64,000 nt of DNA from Streptomyces sp. RerS4. GTDB lineage: Bacteria; Actinomycetota; Actinomycetes; Streptomycetales; Streptomycetaceae. Shown in pieces: positions 17,234 to 25,039 of the stretch. Below the pieces are notes generated by a model. It was not told the origin of the DNA, did no database searches, and saw nothing but the letters and a program-made list of their open reading frames with translations. The translations under genes were made by a program, and so were the position numbers. Position 1 is the first letter of the stretch. The number at the start of each line of letters is the position of its first letter. The stretch lies in contig NZ_CP097322.1 of the NCBI RefSeq assembly GCF_023515955.1, positions 6,992,501-7,056,500 of the forward strand, in the 5' to 3' direction.

Positions 17234-17496
17234 CGAGCGCCTGCCCCGGGAACGACCCGGGACCCGGCGCTCCGGGCCCCGCTCCTCGCGTGGTCGTACA
17301 TCCCCCGGACCACCGCGGGTGGCGCAGGGTGCGCTGCGATGGCCAGAGCCTGGGCACGGCGTACCGGATCGGCGACATCGCCGTCTTCCTCGCCGCGAGG
17401 GGGATGGAGAACGCCGAGGACTTCGACGTCACGGACCCCGCCCTGGTCGACTGGCGCGGCGGCGGCCCCGACTGCTGGACACCGCCGCCGCTGTAG
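17230..17496 (+). CDS. Small hypothetical protein
   Basis: An 88-residue protein starting at ATG 17230, inside the stop codon of the preceding gene. After a disordered Pro/Gly start it reads GWRRVRCDGQSLGTAYRIGD, then VAVFLAARGMENAEDFDV-type helix, and ends in DWRGGGPDCWTPPPL. The compact fold and the closing W-T-P pattern look conserved, not a chance frame, but the family has no assigned role. Coupling implies it works with the 83-residue partner. Confidence 0.55.
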   Translation: MTSACPGNDPGPGAPGPAPRVVVHPPDHRGWRRVRCDGQSLGTAYRIGDIAVFLAARGMENAEDFDVTDPALVDWRGGGPDCWTPPPL

Positions 17497-17733
17497 CGCT
17501 CCTGGGCCCCGCCCTTGGGGCGCGGTCGGCGCGGAGCTGGGGCGCCGGTCTGAAGCGCGGCTGGTTCGGGGCGCGGTCACCTCGCACTCGACGAACCGCA
17601 CCCCGAATCCCCGCGGTCGCCGTGAGCGCCCCGCCAAGCCGGCCCTCATCCGGCAGGGCGTCATGGACGCCGACCTGGATTCCGCACATGCCTCGGCGTA
17701 CGTCTACGTCCGCGCCATACGGTCGTCGTTTCC

Positions 17734-17750
17734 CTGCTTATGCGAAGCAG
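17734..17750 (-). terminator. Possible terminator after the J-domain gene
   Basis: CTGCTT-ATGCG-AAGCAG, a 6-pair stem, lies 16 bases beyond the stop of the leftward J-domain gene. The 269 bases between 17497 and 17765 show no other feature. Confidence 0.4.
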
Positions 17751-17765
17751 TAGCCATTACAGGGG

Positions 17766-18176
17766 CTATATGCCGTAAAACAGCCAGACCATGAGCCGCT
17801 CGAATGGGTCTTCGTACGGCTGGGAGGTGGCCCGGTATGCAATCGTACGAGGACGCGCCGCGGATCGCGGATACGGTCGTGACGCAGGGTCCGCCGCGGA
17901 CCTCACTCGTACGGGGATGCGGACCGGCCCGCCGGCGGCCTGCCGCTCCTGATCACGTTCGGCGTCGTAGGCGGACCGTCGCAGCGGATCGTGCAGGGTC
18001 TGGTAGGCGTCGATGACCTCGGCGAGTTCCGTATCGGCCTGCGGCCCGAGTGGGCGGGCGTCAGGGTGCAGGGCGCGGATCAGCGTGCGGTAGGCGCTGG
18101 TGATCTGCTCCGGCGATGCCTCCGCCCGAAGTCCGAGTACGGCGTAATGGTCGCGCGACGGGCGAGAGCCGCTCAT
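17766..18176 (-). CDS. J-domain co-chaperone (CbpA/DnaJ-like, short)
   Basis: A 136-residue protein with a full J-domain at residues 9-75: DHYAVLGLRAEASPEQITSAYR, then the invariant HPD at 37-39 that stimulates Hsp70 ATPase. The Gly/Phe region, zinc fingers and substrate domain of true DnaJ are missing; the rest is a basic, Pro/Arg-rich tail. So it can activate but not hand over substrate by itself. ATG 18176 is chosen for the GGAGGTGAGAGA just before it, although the frame is open to 18380. It lies near a second-copy dnaK-grpE pair and is the obvious partner for that DnaK. Confidence 0.82.
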   Translation of the reverse strand: MSGSRPSRDHYAVLGLRAEASPEQITSAYRTLIRALHPDARPLGPQADTELAEVIDAYQTLHDPLRRSAYDAERDQERQAAGGPVRIPVRVRSAADPASRPYPRSAARPRTIAYRATSQPYEDPFERLMVWLFYGI

Positions 18177-18218
18177 TTCTCTCACCTCCGAAATGGCCGG
18201 AGCGACCTCCTTCCATCG

Positions 18219-18269
18219 TCTTAAAACCTGCCGGCGAACGTTGTCAAGGCGACCCGGGACGGGTATATC
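18219..18269. promoter_or_regulatory. Two divergent promoters sharing one -35 region
   Basis: Rightward: TTGTCA (18241-18246), 17-base spacer, TATATC (18264-18269). Leftward: TTGACA read on the minus strand (18247-18242), 17-base spacer, TTAAGA (18224-18219). Both -35 boxes are made from the same seven bases, so the J-domain gene and the zinc-ribbon gene should be co-regulated. The right promoter is almost identical in layout to that of dnaK at 21397-21425. Confidence 0.7.
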
Positions 18270-18312
18270 GATAAGTGTAGGAAGAGCGGCAGCCGAAGGG
18301 AGGCGAAGGGAT

Positions 18313-18714
18313 ATGATCACCGAGATGGCATTGGAACGGGCGGAATTCACGTGCGGCCGGTGCTGGCACAACTGGAGCATCGACTACGACGTCCAGCAGT
18401 ACAGCGATGAGGGCGGCACCTGGGAGTACTTCTCACGTGACGGCATCCCCGTGCCCTCGCCGTACACGCCCGCCGGCGCCTCACCGTGCCCGGTGTGCGG
18501 TCGGCACTGGGTGGGTCGCCTCCTGGCTCGCAGGGCGATTCCCGCCGCACCGGGTGCAGCCGACACGCCCCGGGAGAAGGTCACGGATGCCGCTCGTCAC
18601 CGGAGCGAACGGCGCGGCGCGCCCCCGCTGGGTTCCACAGCGCACACCCAGCCGGAGCAGCTCGGAGGGCCCGCCCAGCCTCGTGAGCGTTCCTGTGCGG
18701 CCGGGATCAGCTGA
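18313..18714 (+). CDS. Small zinc-ribbon protein of unknown function
   Basis: A 133-residue protein with two CxxC pairs (Cys14/Cys17 and Cys59/Cys62) that can bind one zinc ion. Between them is a Trp/Tyr-rich beta segment (WSIDYDVQQY, GTWEYF). The last 60 residues are disordered, with many Arg, Pro and Gln. ATG 18313 follows GAAGGGAGGCGAAGGG. The shared promoter links it to the heat-shock proteins. A chaperone or redox-sensing accessory role is possible but not shown. Confidence 0.65.
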   Translation: MITEMALERAEFTCGRCWHNWSIDYDVQQYSDEGGTWEYFSRDGIPVPSPYTPAGASPCPVCGRHWVGRLLARRAIPAAPGAADTPREKVTDAARHRSERRGAPPLGSTAHTQPEQLGGPAQPRERSCAAGIS

Positions 18715-18736
18715 CCCGTTGCCTCCCTGACCGGTG

Positions 18737-18758
18737 GCGGTCTCTGCGCGGAGACCGC
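18737..18758. terminator. Bidirectional terminator
   Basis: GCGGTCTC (18737-18744) pairs perfectly with GAGACCGC (18751-18758) around TGCGCG. It sits between the convergent zinc-ribbon and grpE genes. Confidence 0.75.
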
Positions 18759-18770
18759 GTCGTCATGCCG

Positions 18771-19394
18771 TCATGCCGGGTCGGGCGGTTCGCTCACCGT
18801 GACTTGGGCCGGACGCAGGAGATGTTGTCCGACGCGGTAGCCGGGCCGCAGGACGGTGGTGCAGGTCGGCTGGTCGACGTCGCGGGACCGTTGGTAGGAG
18901 ATCGCTTCGTGACGCGTGGGGTCGAAGGGTTCTCCCGGGACACCGACCTCCTGAAGGCCGAGCGTGGCGAGCTGGGTTTCCAATACGTCCGCGACCGCTC
19001 GCAGGCCGGCGTCGACGTCGCCGTGTTCGCGGGCCTGGTCGATGGCGTCCAGGACGGGCAGCAGCCCGCCCAGGACGTTGGCGACCGCGATTTCCCGTAG
19101 CGCGAGGCGGTCACGCCGCACCCGCTTGCGGTAGTTGTCGTATTCCGCCTTCAGGCGCTGGAGGTCGGCGGTCCGTTCGGCGAGCCGGCTTCGCAGAGCG
19201 GTGCTCCCGGTGGTGCTCCCGGTGGCAGGGGCGCCGGGAGCGGGCGTCCCGCCGGGCGCCCCGTATTCCCCGCCGCCGGTCTCGGTGTGCTCGGCGCGGT
19301 GGTCGCCGGCTGACCTGAACTGGAGCGTTTTGTCCCCGCTCAGGATGGCGGGCGGCTGCTTCCGAGGTCCGTCGGCAGACTTCGGTGGGCTCAT
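18771..19394 (-). CDS. grpE: GrpE-type nucleotide exchange factor (second copy)
   Basis: A 207-residue GrpE. The long coiled-coil is at about residues 66-110 (LRSRLAERTADLQRLKAEYD, NYRKRV), the core RRDRLALREIAVANVLGGLLPVLDA and the C-terminal beta domain (GEPFDPTRHEAI, VLRPGYRVGQHLLRPAQVTV) follow. It releases ADP from DnaK. The start codon overlaps the dnaK stop by four bases, so the two are made together. The long unstructured N-terminus (first 60 residues) is common in this family. The usual operon order dnaK-grpE-dnaJ-hspR is broken here: no hspR or full dnaJ follows. Confidence 0.92.
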   Translation of the reverse strand: MSPPKSADGPRKQPPAILSGDKTLQFRSAGDHRAEHTETGGGEYGAPGGTPAPGAPATGSTTGSTALRSRLAERTADLQRLKAEYDNYRKRVRRDRLALREIAVANVLGGLLPVLDAIDQAREHGDVDAGLRAVADVLETQLATLGLQEVGVPGEPFDPTRHEAISYQRSRDVDQPTCTTVLRPGYRVGQHLLRPAQVTVSEPPDPA

Positions 19395-21256
19395 CGCGCG
19401 TCTCCCTTCGCGCTCTCGTCATCGACGATCTCCGCGTCGACGACCTCCTCATCCGCGCCGGACGCGTTGCCCGCGTCGGATGCCGACCCGCCATCGCCTC
19501 CGGCAGCCCGTTGGGTGTCGTAGAGGGCGGTTCCGATCTTCTGCGCGGCCGCGCCGGCGCGCTCCGTCGCCGTGCGGATGGCCGCCGTGTCCTGGCCCTT
19601 GAGCTTCTCCTTCAGGTCCGCGACGGCGGTTTCCGTCTCGGTCTTGAGCTCGGCCGGGACCTTGGCCTCGTTGTCGCGCAGCAGCCTCTCGGTCTGGTAG
19701 ACGAGCTGTTCGGCGCTGTTGCGGGTCTCGGCCTCCTCCTTGCGGCGGCGGTCCTCCTCGGCGTGCTGCTCCGCCTCGCGGATCATGCGGTCGATGTCCT
19801 GGCGGGGCAGGGAGGAGCCGCCGGTGACGGTCATCTTCTGCTCCTTGCCCGTGCCGAGGTCCTTGGCCGTGACGTGCATGATGCCGTTCGCGTCGATGTC
19901 GAAGGAGACCTCGATCTGCGGGACGCCACGCGGGGCCGGCGGCAGGCCGGTCAGCTCGAACATGCCGAGCTTCTTGTTGTACGCCGCGATCTCGCGCTCG
20001 CCCTGGTAGACCTGGATCTGCACGGACGGCTGGTTGTCCTCGGCCGTCGTGAAGATCTCCGACCGCTTGGTCGGGATGGTCGTGTTGCGCTCGATGAGCT
20101 TGGTCATGATGCCGCCCTTGGTCTCGATGCCGAGGGACAGCGGGGTCACGTCGAGGAGCAGGACGTCCTTGACCTCACCCTTGAGCACACCGGCCTGGAG
20201 GGTGGCGCCGATGGCGACGACCTCGTCCGGGTTGACGCCCTTGTGCGGATCCTTGCCGGTGAGTTCCCTGACCAGCTCCGTCACCGCGGGCATGCGGGTC
20301 GAGCCGCCGACCAGGATGACGTGGTCGATGTCCGAAACCTTGATCTTGGCGTCTTCGACCGCGTTGTGGAAGGGCGCCTTGCAGCGCTCCAGCAGGTCGG
20401 CCGTCAGCTGCTCGAACTGCGAGCGGGTGAGCTTCTGGTCCAGGTGCAGCGGGCCCTCGGCGGACGCGGAGATGTAGGGCAGGTTGATCGTGGTCTCCGT
20501 CGCGGACGAGAGTTCGATCTTCGCTTTCTCCGCGGCCTCGCGCAGACGCTGGAGCGCCATCTTGTCCTTGGAGAGGTCGATGCCGTAAGCGTTCTGGAAC
20601 TGCTTCACCAGGTAATCGACGACCTTCTGGTCCCAGTCGTCGCCGCCGAGGTGGGTGTCACCGTTGGTGGACTTGACCTCCACCAGCCCCTCACCGATCT
20701 CCAGGAGCGACACGTCGAAGGTGCCGCCGCCCAGGTCGAAGACGAGGATCGTCTGGTCGTTCTCCTTGTCCAGTCCGTACGCCAGCGCCGCGGACGTCGG
20801 CTCGTTGATGATCCGCAGCACGTTCAGCCCCGCGATCTCACCTGCTTCCTTCGTCGCGGTGCGCTGGGAGTCGTTGAAGTACGCGGGAACGGTGATCACC
20901 GCGTCCGTCACGTCCTCACCGAGATATGCCTCGGCATCGCGCTTCAGCTTCTGCAGGACGCGCGCGGAGATCTCCTGCGCCGTGTACCGCTTGCCGTCGA
21001 TGTCGCCGGTATCCGGGAAATGCCAGTTCGCCTCGCCGATGTGGCGCTTGACCGACCTCGCGGTGCGGTCGACGTTCGTCACTGCCTGCCGCTTGGCGAT
21101 CTCTCCGACCAGGACCTCTCCGCCCTTGCCGAAGGCCACGACGGAAGGCGTCGTCCTGTTTCCTTCGGTGTTGGTGATGACCGTGGGCTCGCCGCCCTCC
21201 AGCACCGCGACGACGGAGTTGGTCGTGCCCAGGTCGATGCCCACTGCGCGTGCCAT
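19391..21256 (-). CDS. dnaK: Chaperone DnaK (Hsp70), second-copy type
   Basis: A 621-residue Hsp70 of normal length. The ATPase domain carries VGIDLGTTNSVVAVLEGG at the N-terminus, VPAYFNDSQRTATKEAGEIAG and ILVFDLGGGTFDVSLLEIG. The substrate domain follows after the conserved linker (DVLLLDVTPLSLGIETKGG). The lid is helical and the end is acidic (EEVVDAEIVDDES). It folds and holds proteins in the cytoplasm with GrpE and a J-protein. The operon lacks hspR, and beside it lie DNA ligase genes, so this is probably an accessory stress-inducible copy and not the main dnaK locus. Confidence 0.95.
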   Translation of the reverse strand: MARAVGIDLGTTNSVVAVLEGGEPTVITNTEGNRTTPSVVAFGKGGEVLVGEIAKRQAVTNVDRTARSVKRHIGEANWHFPDTGDIDGKRYTAQEISARVLQKLKRDAEAYLGEDVTDAVITVPAYFNDSQRTATKEAGEIAGLNVLRIINEPTSAALAYGLDKENDQTILVFDLGGGTFDVSLLEIGEGLVEVKSTNGDTHLGGDDWDQKVVDYLVKQFQNAYGIDLSKDKMALQRLREAAEKAKIELSSATETTINLPYISASAEGPLHLDQKLTRSQFEQLTADLLERCKAPFHNAVEDAKIKVSDIDHVILVGGSTRMPAVTELVRELTGKDPHKGVNPDEVVAIGATLQAGVLKGEVKDVLLLDVTPLSLGIETKGGIMTKLIERNTTIPTKRSEIFTTAEDNQPSVQIQVYQGEREIAAYNKKLGMFELTGLPPAPRGVPQIEVSFDIDANGIMHVTAKDLGTGKEQKMTVTGGSSLPRQDIDRMIREAEQHAEEDRRRKEEAETRNSAEQLVYQTERLLRDNEAKVPAELKTETETAVADLKEKLKGQDTAAIRTATERAGAAAQKIGTALYDTQRAAGGDGGSASDAGNASGADEEVVDAEIVDDESAKGDAR

Positions 21257-22275
21257 CGTCCGCTCCTCTCGGATCGATGAACCTTTCGTCTGCTCGTTCT
21301 CTCGCCCGGCGCCTGATCGCTGCCGCGAGGGCGGCGCCTCGGGCGCAACCGCAACTCCTCTCCCGAATCGTCACAAATGCACACGACAACACCACCTATA
21401 TACCGCGCGGCAATAAAGTTGACAAGAGTCGACTCAAGGTCGGAGCCGTCGAGGCGTTCGTCGATGGTGGCGATGGTCCAGCGCCGCGCGGTGAGGTCGG
21501 GGTCGTCGAGTTCGTCCCAGCTCAGCGGCGCGGCGACCGGGGCGCCGGGCAGGGCGCGTACGGCGTACGGGGTGACGGCGGTCTGGCCGTAGCCGTTGCG
21601 CTGGACGTCGAGGTAGAGCCCGCCCTTGCGGGCCTGCTTGCGCGGCGCGGTGGTGAGCCGGTCCGGGTGCCGGTCGGCGAGCAGGCCGGCCAGGTCGTGG
21701 GCGAACGCGCGGACGTCGTCGAACGGGGCGCGGCGGTCGAGTGGGACCAGCACGTGCAGGCCGCGGGAGCCGGTGGTCATCAACGCTGCGGGCAGTCCCA
21801 CTCGGTCGAGCAGGTCGTGGAGGAGCGCGGCGGCTTCCCGGACCGCTTCGAAGTCCTCGCCCGGCGGGTCGAGGTCGAAGATCAACTGGTCGGGGTGGTC
21901 GGGCCGGTCGGCCTTGGACAGCCAACGGTGCGGTGTGATGCAGGCCTGGTCGACCAGGTAGAGCAGGGTGGCCAGGTCGTCGCAGACGGGGTAGGTGACG
22001 GTGCCGTCCTCCTTGGGCAGTTCGCTGCGGTGGATCCAGTCGGGGAAGTGGTCGGGGGTGTCCTTCTGCATGAAGCGGCCGTCGTCGATGCCGTCCGGGT
22101 GGCGTTCGAGCATCAGGGGACGGCCACGCAGGTGCGGCAGGATGCGCCGGCCGACGCGGCGGTAGTACGCGGCGAGGTCGGCCTTGGTGATGCCGTCGTC
22201 GGGGAACAGCTTCTTGTCGGCCCGTTTGATCTCAACGGTCCGCCCGCTCGCCCGGACCTCGGTCGTGGTCATCAC
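21079..22275 (-). CDS. LigD-type NHEJ DNA polymerase domain (3' end truncated, runs into dnaK)
   Basis: The open frame encodes 398 residues, but only about the first 278 look like the LigD polymerase/primase domain. They start MMTTTEVRASGRTVEIKRAD and contain LIFDLDPPGEDF with the metal-binding DLD (about residue 134) and TTGSRGLHVLVPLDR. The family would fill in broken DNA ends with ribonucleotides during non-homologous end joining. Homology stops at ERLDGSDLE (about base 21440), where the dnaK promoter begins; the rest of the frame is dnaK DNA in another frame. It follows the ligase gene by 18 bases, so they form one operon. I consider the 3' end replaced, and the final 120 residues as not native. 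Confidence 0.75.
   Translation of the reverse strand: MMTTTEVRASGRTVEIKRADKKLFPDDGITKADLAAYYRRVGRRILPHLRGRPLMLERHPDGIDDGRFMQKDTPDHFPDWIHRSELPKEDGTVTYPVCDDLATLLYLVDQACITPHRWLSKADRPDHPDQLIFDLDPPGEDFEAVREAAALLHDLLDRVGLPAALMTTGSRGLHVLVPLDRRAPFDDVRAFAHDLAGLLADRHPDRLTTAPRKQARKGGLYLDVQRNGYGQTAVTPYAVRALPGAPVAAPLSWDELDDPDLTARRWTIATIDERLDGSDLESTLVNFIAARYIGGVVVCICDDSGEELRLRPRRRPRGSDQAPGERTSRRKVHRSERSGRWHAQWASTWARPTPSSRCWRAASPRSSPTPKETGRRLPSWPSARAERSWSERSPSGRQ
21397..21438 (-). promoter_or_regulatory. dnaK promoter with HAIR-like HspR site over the -35
   Basis: On the minus strand TTGTCA (21425-21420), 17-base spacer, TATATA (21402-21397). Overlapping the -35 is a HAIR-like element: plus-strand GTTGACA (21418-21424), 7 bases, ACTCAAG (21432-21438). 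The second half is a perfect HspR half-site, the first matches at 4 of 7 positions. The core GAGTCGACTC (21426-21435) is itself a 10-base palindrome. Heat-shock repression by HspR is likely. Confidence 0.65.
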
Positions 22276-22293
22276 CCACCTGCCTCACTTGCG

Positions 22294-23289
22294 TCACTCG
22301 CGGATCACGTCGGTGGGCCGTTTGTCGTCGCGCAGGCCCAGAAAGCGCGGATGGCGCAGCCGCCCGTACGAGGTCCACTCGGTGAAGCCGATCTGTGCGA
22401 CCAGTTCGGGGCGGACCCAGTGCACGGCCCGCGCGGGCACCTCGTCGGCGAACGGCGAGTGCGGCTGCTCCGACCGCTCCAGCCGCTCGCGGAGAGCGCG
22501 CAGGGTCGCGGTGTCGTATCCGGTGCCGACCTTGCCCGCGTACCGGAGACCCTCACCGTCGTAGTAGCCGAGCAGCAGTGCGCCGAAGCCGATCCGGCTG
22601 CCGGCCGGTTCGGTGAAGCCGCCGATCACCAGTTCCTGGCCGGCGCCGCATTTGAGCTTGAGCCAGTCGGTGGAACGGCGGCGCAGGTAGGGACCGTCGG
22701 CCCGCTTGGCGATCAGGCCCTCCCAGCCGCGCCGACAGGCGTCGTCCAACAGGTCGCGGCCGTCCTTGCCGACCCGGTGGGGGGTGAACCGCAGTGGTGT
22801 GCGGAAGTCGAACGCGTCACGCAGCAGGGACTTGCGGGTCCGCAGCGGCAGGGCGGTGGTGTCCTGGCCGTCCAGGCTCAGCAGGTCGAACAGGTAGTAG
22901 CGGACGGTGACGGAGCCGGCGGCCCGGACGTCTTCCGCGCGGGTGAGCTGCATGCGCTGCTGGAGCAGGGCGAAGTCGCTGCGGCCGGCCCTGATCGCGG
23001 TGATCTCACCGTCGACGGTGAAGTGGCGGCAGCCCTGAGCGGCGAGAGCGTCGACGATCTCCGGGTAGGTGTCGTTCAGCCCCCTGCCGGTGCGGGACAG
23101 CAGTCGCACCCGGCCGGCGTCGCGCACGGCGAGGGCGCGTACGCCGTCCAGCTTGCGCTCGAACAGCCGGCGCTCGTCGAAGGCGCGGCGATCGGTCAGC
23201 ACGGCGAGCATCGGCTGTTCGCGGGCCTTGACCTCCGCCCTGCTCAGCAGTGCCCGCTCGGCCTCCGGCAGCCGGTCCAGGAGCGTCAC
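22294..23289 (-). CDS. ATP-dependent DNA ligase of the LigD/NHEJ type
   Basis: A 331-residue ligase. The adenylation motif is FERKLDGVRAL with catalytic Lys46, and later GWEGLIAKRADGPYLRR and WLKLK are motifs IV and V. The OB-fold C-terminal part ends FLGLRDDKRPTDVIRE, which is typical of the ligase domain of LigD. It seals double-strand breaks together with Ku. Separate polymerase and ligase genes are usual in Streptomyces. No Ku gene is in the window. GTG 23289 has GGTGGAGG 7 bases before it. A remnant of the missing phosphoesterase domain lies just upstream. Confidence 0.88.
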   Translation of the reverse strand: MTLLDRLPEAERALLSRAEVKAREQPMLAVLTDRRAFDERRLFERKLDGVRALAVRDAGRVRLLSRTGRGLNDTYPEIVDALAAQGCRHFTVDGEITAIRAGRSDFALLQQRMQLTRAEDVRAAGSVTVRYYLFDLLSLDGQDTTALPLRTRKSLLRDAFDFRTPLRFTPHRVGKDGRDLLDDACRRGWEGLIAKRADGPYLRRRSTDWLKLKCGAGQELVIGGFTEPAGSRIGFGALLLGYYDGEGLRYAGKVGTGYDTATLRALRERLERSEQPHSPFADEVPARAVHWVRPELVAQIGFTEWTSYGRLRHPRFLGLRDDKRPTDVIRE

Positions 23290-23365
23290 GCCGGCGCCTC
23301 CACCTGCGGCGGCTCGGATGTGGGGTGGCTCGGATGTGGGGGTGGCCGCCGGACGCGGTGTGGCT

Positions 23366-23422
23366 CTCCCCGCCGGGCTCGCGGGCCTTGCGGAAGGCGC
23401 GCTTCTGCCCGTACTCCGCCAG
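23366..23422 (-). pseudogene. Remnant of a LigD 3'-phosphoesterase domain
   Basis: Nineteen codons read LAEYGQKRAFRKAREPGGE, matching the start of LigD phosphoesterase domains (L-E-Y-K-R-F-T-EP-G pattern). The following sequence no longer resembles that domain. An in-frame ATG at 23470 precedes it, with the unit MPGSDT in direct repeat. The remnant sits immediately upstream of the ligase gene, as in a full LigD, so the domain was probably lost by deletion. Confidence 0.5.
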
Positions 23423-23527
23423 GGTGTCGGATCCGGGCATGGTGTCGGATCCGGGCATCGGCATCGTCATTCCTCCGTCCGCCCCGCCGGGCTCTTCGGC
23501 CACGTCCGCTGCCCCCTACCCCTACCG

Positions 23528-24196
23528 CTATGCGGTTCCGGAGACGGATTGCTGCTGCTCAAGGCAGTCGATCACCTCTTGGTCGGTGACCTGGTCGAAG
23601 TCCTCGTACCAGAGCCCGACGGCACGGAAGTCGTGCGGGCGGTGCAGGCAGAGCAGGTGGTCGACCTCGTGGCTCAGCTCCGAGGCGGCGCCGGCAGCGC
23701 CCACCGGGACGGCCAGCACCAGCCGGTCGGGCCCCCGGGCCCGGATCAGCCGCAGCGCGGCGCGGGCCGTCACGCCGGTGGCCAGGCCGTCGTCCACCAG
23801 GATCACGGTGCGCCCCGCAAGATCCGGGGCCGGGCGACCGCGCCGGTAGAGCGCCTCCCTGCGGTGAAGCTCGGTCCTCTCACGGGCTACATCGGGCGCC
23901 AGTTCCTCCGCCGTGATGTCCAGCATCGCCAACGCGCGCTGGTCGAACAGCGGCGGGTCCTCTCCGGCGATCGCGCCGATCCCGACCTCGGGCTGCCCCG
24001 GGATCCCGATCTTGCGTGCGACCAGGACGTCCAACGGCGACCCGAAGGCGCGGGCGATCTCCCGGGCCACCGGCACCCCACCCCGTGGCAGCGCCAGCAC
24101 GAGGGGTGCCGGCTGCGGCCGAACTCCCAACAGCACCTCGAGATCTTTGGCGAGTTGCCGTCCGGCGTCGCTTCGGTCCCTGAACAGGGTTGGCAT
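23528..24196 (-). CDS. Phosphoribosyltransferase family protein
   Basis: A 222-residue protein of the PRTase fold with the PRPP-binding motif VILVDDGLATGVT at residues 131-143. The hood segment PLVLALPRGGVPVAREIA (residues 31-48) is typical for the stand-alone PRTases often found near stress genes in Streptomyces. ATG 24196 is chosen for the GGAGGAGG just before it; the frame stays open upstream to 24481. It could salvage a base or act on an unknown acceptor. Nearby DNA-repair and chaperone genes suggest a stress setting. Role unproven. Confidence 0.85.
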   Translation of the reverse strand: MPTLFRDRSDAGRQLAKDLEVLLGVRPQPAPLVLALPRGGVPVAREIARAFGSPLDVLVARKIGIPGQPEVGIGAIAGEDPPLFDQRALAMLDITAEELAPDVARERTELHRREALYRRGRPAPDLAGRTVILVDDGLATGVTARAALRLIRARGPDRLVLAVPVGAAGAASELSHEVDHLLCLHRPHDFRAVGLWYEDFDQVTDQEVIDCLEQQQSVSGTA

Positions 24197-24501
24197 GATC
24201 GCCTCCTCCTTGCCGTCCGGGCGTTCCCCAAGCCGCTCACCTCGCCGGTCGGCTCCAGCACGTCCTCCGCTGCATTCCGGCGCCATCGTCCCCCATCGCG
24301 CCTGCCCGGACGAAGGTCGGAAAAACGGGGATCGCGGCTTCGTTCGACGGCAGTCGGCCCGCGATGGACAAGGTCCGGTTCGGCCGGCGCTGTGTAGCCG
24401 CGGGGCGCCGCAAGGTGAGCACTCGGTGAAAAACGCGCGGTCACTGCCGGCGAACTTGGTGGCGTGGGGCCTGTGCGGCATCGCCGGGGCATCCTCGGTA
24501 C

Positions 24502-24819
24502 ATGACCGAGAACGAGATCAAGCTCAAGGCCATCGCCGCCCTGACGGCGCGGCGCGCCGACATCGACGAGCGCCTCGTCTCGGAGCTGCTGGGGGAGGTG
24601 ATTCCCGGGCAGTTCATCGTTCCGGCCGGGGCCGGCCCCGAGGAGGTCGGCGTGGCGCTGTTGACTCAGCTGTCCGACCCCCTGAGCGCTCTGGTCAGCG
24701 GGTTCATCACGGCGTTCGAGGCGGTTGCGGAGGCGTACGACGAGACAGGCGCCGTGCCCCATACCGACGAGATCCTCCAGGAACTGGCGCTCCGCCTGGC
24801 CGGCGACGACCTGGACTGA
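24502..24819 (+). CDS. Small hypothetical protein
   Basis: A 105-residue acidic, all-helical protein of no known family. It begins MTENEIKLKAIAALTARRAD and ends LRLAGDDLD. The middle (VGVALLTQLSDPLSALVSGF) is amphipathic. No signal or membrane helix is present. It is divergent from the phosphoribosyltransferase gene, 305 bases away, and directly faces a scar of dead genes. Confidence 0.5.
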   Translation: MTENEIKLKAIAALTARRADIDERLVSELLGEVIPGQFIVPAGAGPEEVGVALLTQLSDPLSALVSGFITAFEAVAEAYDETGAVPHTDEILQELALRLAGDDLD

Positions 24820-24872
24820 TCGGGACGCCGAGGGCCGGTCCTCCAGCCGTCGGCGAGCGTTGTCCTACGGCG

Positions 24873-25030
24873 TCAGCGGGCGGCCACCTCGAGAGCCGTA
24901 CCGAGGGCGCGTTCGGCTTGCTTCCAGTCCACATCGGGCGGTGGATTGGCGGGCGGAGGACAGAGGCGGACCAGCGCATCGAGGACGTCGCGAGCATTGA
25001 GGGCATCGGGTGCGGCCCGGATCCTCAGCC
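24873..25030 (-). pseudogene. SMI1/KNR4-like gene fragment
   Basis: On the minus strand the frame ending at 24873 reads ...LDALVRLCPPPANPP, DVDWKQAERALGTAL and then a stop. It resembles the first 35 residues of SMI1/KNR4 (SUKH) proteins, in which WxxxExxLGTxLPxDY continues. Here the protein stops where the family is just starting, so it is a truncated remnant. SUKH proteins are immunity proteins of toxin systems. Next to it is an IS5-like remnant. Confidence 0.45.
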
Positions 25031-25039
25031 GGCCAGGCC

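Noticed and set aside
18193..18312. An N-terminal extension of the zinc-ribbon protein from 18193
   Set aside because: It would lie over both promoters; ATG 18313 has a strong ribosome binding site and starts the conserved part.
21079..21440. Residues 279-398 of the LigD polymerase frame as real protein
   Set aside because: They are dnaK promoter and dnaK coding DNA read in another frame, with no similarity to LigD.
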